Shown: positions 60,686-62,876 of the stretch, in pieces
Layout of the letters: each line of letters starts with the position of its first letter
How positions within the stretch are numbered: the stretch's first letter is position 1
Origin: Bacteroidales bacterium
Lineage (GTDB): Bacteria > Bacteroidota > Bacteroidia > Bacteroidales > WCHB1-69
Direction of reading: 5' to 3'
DNA: 62,876 nucleotides
Assembly: GCA_017651425.1 (NCBI GenBank)
Contig: JAGCCZ010000003.1
Location: 1 to 62,876, forward strand
Translations under genes and position numbers: made by a program
Notes under the pieces: model-generated
The model's database searches: none
Seen by the model: the letters and a program-made list of their open reading frames with translations, nothing else
Told to the model about the DNA's origin: nothing

Positions 60686-62876
60686 AAAACGAAAATCATC
60701 CCTTTTTGTTGGTCCATTGCGCCATCATTTCCGCGATACCGAATCACATAGTTGAAGAAGGTGTTCTTTTGAATGCTTTCCGGATGCCACTGGAAAGAGG
60801 GATCCTCGGAATAAAACAACAGTTCTCCCCAACGGTTGTAAATGTAAATACTAAAATTCCGTATGACAGAAGGATCGGGGCAATAAATCCGAAAATAATC
60901 ATTCAAACCGTCTTTGTTGGTGAAAGATATTGCATTGGGAACAAAGATGTTAAACGTACAAGCAGAAACTGTGTACGGCACAGAAGAACTACATCCCCCT
61001 TGCGTTGCCGTAACCGTATAACGCCCCGATTGTGTCACCTCTATGGATTGCGTGGTCGCCCCCGTACTCCAAACATACGCCTCCATCGCGGGCTGTACCT
61101 CTAACACAATACGATTGTTTTCGCAGAAATCCATGCCTCCGTCTTCAATCCGGAACTGCGGTGGCGGCAATGTTTTCAGCAATAGTCTGATCAAACTGTC
61201 ACAACCATTTGCTCCGATTATATGTCGGTCGAAAATATCATTGCCCGCATAGTTCGTTTGTGCCGATGTCAAGGAGAAACCGTTGCCTTCGTATGGCATT
61301 CCCATGCAAACACTGTCGCTGAGAAACAGGGTGTCGCAAGGCTCTACAATGCAGCTGTCGGCGGCAATGTGGACGGATTCCGAATAGAAGGAGCAAAGAC
61401 CGTCCAGCAATCCTGTCTCTGCCACTTGAATTCTATAAAACCCCACATTGGCGGGAGACAAATTTTGTATGGAATACTGGAGGTTGCCGCTGTTGGGCAA
61501 GTCCTGCCAATTGACATCATCGGGGGAAAACTGCCATTCGTACTCCAACGTCGCATCGGCTGGGATGGAATGGCGCACAAACTGGGCGGAAAGTGTGATC
61601 GGTTCACCAATGCATAGCGTCGTGTCGGCGGACGGAACCAAAATATAGGCCTCGCCGCCACAATAGGTGACCTTGATGTCATCTATAGCCCAGTCATTGC
61701 CGATGTTGTTGGCGTTTTTGTTGATAATGCGGAAAATCACATCGTGAACATTATTGGGCAGAGAATATGAGAAACCATATTGGTGCCAGACCAACGGATT
61801 GTTGCGGGGCATATCAACAATATGGCTGCGTACAAGCAAAGAACTGTCGTCGGAGTTGATGAGCTGCATCTCAAACGCGGGGTGTGCGTAATTACGCTGC
61901 AGGTCGGTGGCCCAAAGGCTGAAATTGAGCCGTGCATTGTCACACAGCCCGTTTATGGGAATTTCATACAATATGGCGTTCATTTGGTTGGGTGCCGGGT
62001 CAAGATACATAAAGTATCCTCTGTCGGGGTCGCCAAGATGGGTGTGGTCGAAGTTGGGGTGAACAGCCCAAGTTTCAGGACAATTTTTGGCTAAAGAGTA
62101 ATGGCCGGAAGAGGTGGTTGTTCCGTTAAAAATAAGGTCGGAGTGTCCGCCGACAAAATCTGTGGGGGAAATCCACGGATCGGAGACATTATTGCCCCCG
62201 AAATCTTGATGATAGAGAACCGTACCCTCGCAGTCGCCGTCTAAAGTGTCGCCGCACAAGGTGGTAAGAAGGATGGGAATCTGAAGTCGATCGCCGAAAG
62301 CGTTGACGGCAAACAGTTGGGCATAGACATATTGCACGGAGTCCTGGTTTTTTGTCACCGTATAAGATGTGCCCGTGTGGATGATATTGTTGCTGGTGGC
62401 GTCGGCATACCAGTTGACGTTATAGTCGCCGTTGGATGTGATGTGAATGGTGACATTCTTGCCTTCGCAGGCCACGTATGCAGCGGCATCGGAAGCAATA
62501 TATCGCTGATAGTCGCTGAAGAAGCCGTAGCTGCACCCTCCCGCATAGCCGCCCTCGAAAACTCCGAGGTGGAAAGGCGCGGGATTGTGTACGACGGCGG
62601 TCTGGTTGATAGCCACTGTGGACACGGGGATGTTAATGGAGGCATAGACCCAGCCGCCGTTGCTGCCGGCCACGGGGTGGAAGTCGGAGGCCTGGATGGC
62701 GGTCGCGCTGCCGTTGAGGGTGAAGTTTCCCTCCGTGCCGGCGCGTGCGATGAGGTTGAATGCCAACTGCCTGTCCGCCCCTGTGGCCCGCTTGTAGCTG
62801 ACTTGCGTGGACCCCGTGTTCTGTATCGACGGCAGCACGGCGGCACCGAATTCGTGTCCCAAGCCCGTCAGCTGGA
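60682..62876 (-). CDS. Large secreted protein with gliding-motility-associated (T9SS type B) C-terminal domain, 5' end outside window
   Basis: The frame is open to the window edge (at least 731 codons visible), so the start and N-terminus are missing. Visible segments include an Ig/PKD-like region near residues 390-480 of the visible part (SADTTLCIGEPITLSAQF), and a further beta-rich domain rich in Asn and Cys. The last about 90 residues form a CHU_C domain: FVPNAISFTNKDGLNDYF, then FSIYIYNRWGELLFYS and FFNYVIRYRG. Such domains direct T9SS export with surface attachment. No catalytic motif was recognised. It is convergent with gtrA. Confidence 0.85.
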   Translation of the reverse strand, partial: QLTGLGHEFGAAVLPSIQNTGSTQVSYKRATGADRQLAFNLIARAGTEGNFTLNGSATAIQASDFHPVAGSNGGWVYASINIPVSTVAINQTAVVHNPAPFHLGVFEGGYAGGCSYGFFSDYQRYIASDAAAYVACEGKNVTIHITSNGDYNVNWYADATSNNIIHTGTSYTVTKNQDSVQYVYAQLFAVNAFGDRLQIPILLTTLCGDTLDGDCEGTVLYHQDFGGNNVSDPWISPTDFVGGHSDLIFNGTTTSSGHYSLAKNCPETWAVHPNFDHTHLGDPDRGYFMYLDPAPNQMNAILYEIPINGLCDNARLNFSLWATDLQRNYAHPAFEMQLINSDDSSLLVRSHIVDMPRNNPLVWHQYGFSYSLPNNVHDVIFRIINKNANNIGNDWAIDDIKVTYCGGEAYILVPSADTTLCIGEPITLSAQFVRHSIPADATLEYEWQFSPDDVNWQDLPNSGNLQYSIQNLSPANVGFYRIQVAETGLLDGLCSFYSESVHIAADSCIVEPCDTLFLSDSVCMGMPYEGNGFSLTSAQTNYAGNDIFDRHIIGANGCDSLIRLLLKTLPPPQFRIEDGGMDFCENNRIVLEVQPAMEAYVWSTGATTQSIEVTQSGRYTVTATQGGCSSSVPYTVSACTFNIFVPNAISFTNKDGLNDYFRIYCPDPSVIRNFSIYIYNRWGELLFYSEDPSFQWHPESIQKNTFFNYVIRYRGNDGAMDQQKGMIFVF

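Overview
The window is a stretch of a Bacteroidota chromosome, most likely order Bacteroidales; the genus cannot be fixed from the sequence alone. The case rests on repeated Bacteroidota-type -7 boxes (TAnnTTTG) upstream of operons, a short primary sigma factor (RpoD, 286 aa), GldD, PorV/PorQ-like and type IX secretion (T9SS) sorting domains, an S46 dipeptidyl peptidase, an M64 peptidase, a Rho factor with a long charged N-terminal insertion, and a zinc-finger-less TraR/DksA protein. Genes are dense and on both strands. Most are housekeeping genes in small operons.

Layout. 1-324 is non-coding with degenerate palindromes. 325-4859 (minus) is an lgt-led operon with a lipoprotein, a MORN-repeat protein and a MltD-type lytic transglycosylase. 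A compact divergent promoter separates it from hutH-lipoprotein-nadC-yihY (plus). 9.4-19.2 kb is a three-gene outer-membrane module: a TonB-dependent receptor, a 1576-residue secreted protein ending in a T9SS-like sorting domain, and a PorV/PorQ-family barrel. 19.3-25.6 kb (plus) holds greA, a HIT protein, a transketolase N-terminal half, an LptF/G permease, a glycosyltransferase and dxs. mreB (minus) and a SPOR protein (plus) diverge. An intergenic region with a large structured repeat follows, then folD, an M64 peptidase and tRNA-Thr(CGU).

30.2-31.9 kb is an accessory island: an IS200-like REP-associated tyrosine transposase (RAYT) surrounded by REP-like hairpins, a 128-bp direct repeat on its two sides, and a tandem duplication. 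31.9-37.5 kb (minus) carries rplU-rpmA and holA-valS-small membrane protein-PfkB kinase. 37.6-49.0 kb (plus) carries htrA, rpoD-gldD-secreted nuclease, dksA-like-lspA-dpp7, typA-methyltransferase-folB-aroB. amn and the second copy of the structured repeat follow. 50.5-58.1 kb (minus) is a surface-polysaccharide cluster: DegT aminotransferase, GT2, a fused polymerase-GT4 protein, a TupA-like ATP-grasp protein, a PHP phosphoesterase and a serine hydrolase. rho and gtrA diverge near 60.1 kb. The window ends inside a large gene for a protein with a gliding-motility/T9SS type B C-terminal domain.

The points most worth following up are the RAYT/REP island with covarying hairpin stems, the about 335-bp dispersed structured element present twice, the receptor/T9SS-cargo/PorV triad, the polymerase-glycosyltransferase fusion and the unpaired transketolase half. 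Annotations come from reading motifs and order by eye; no database search was run.
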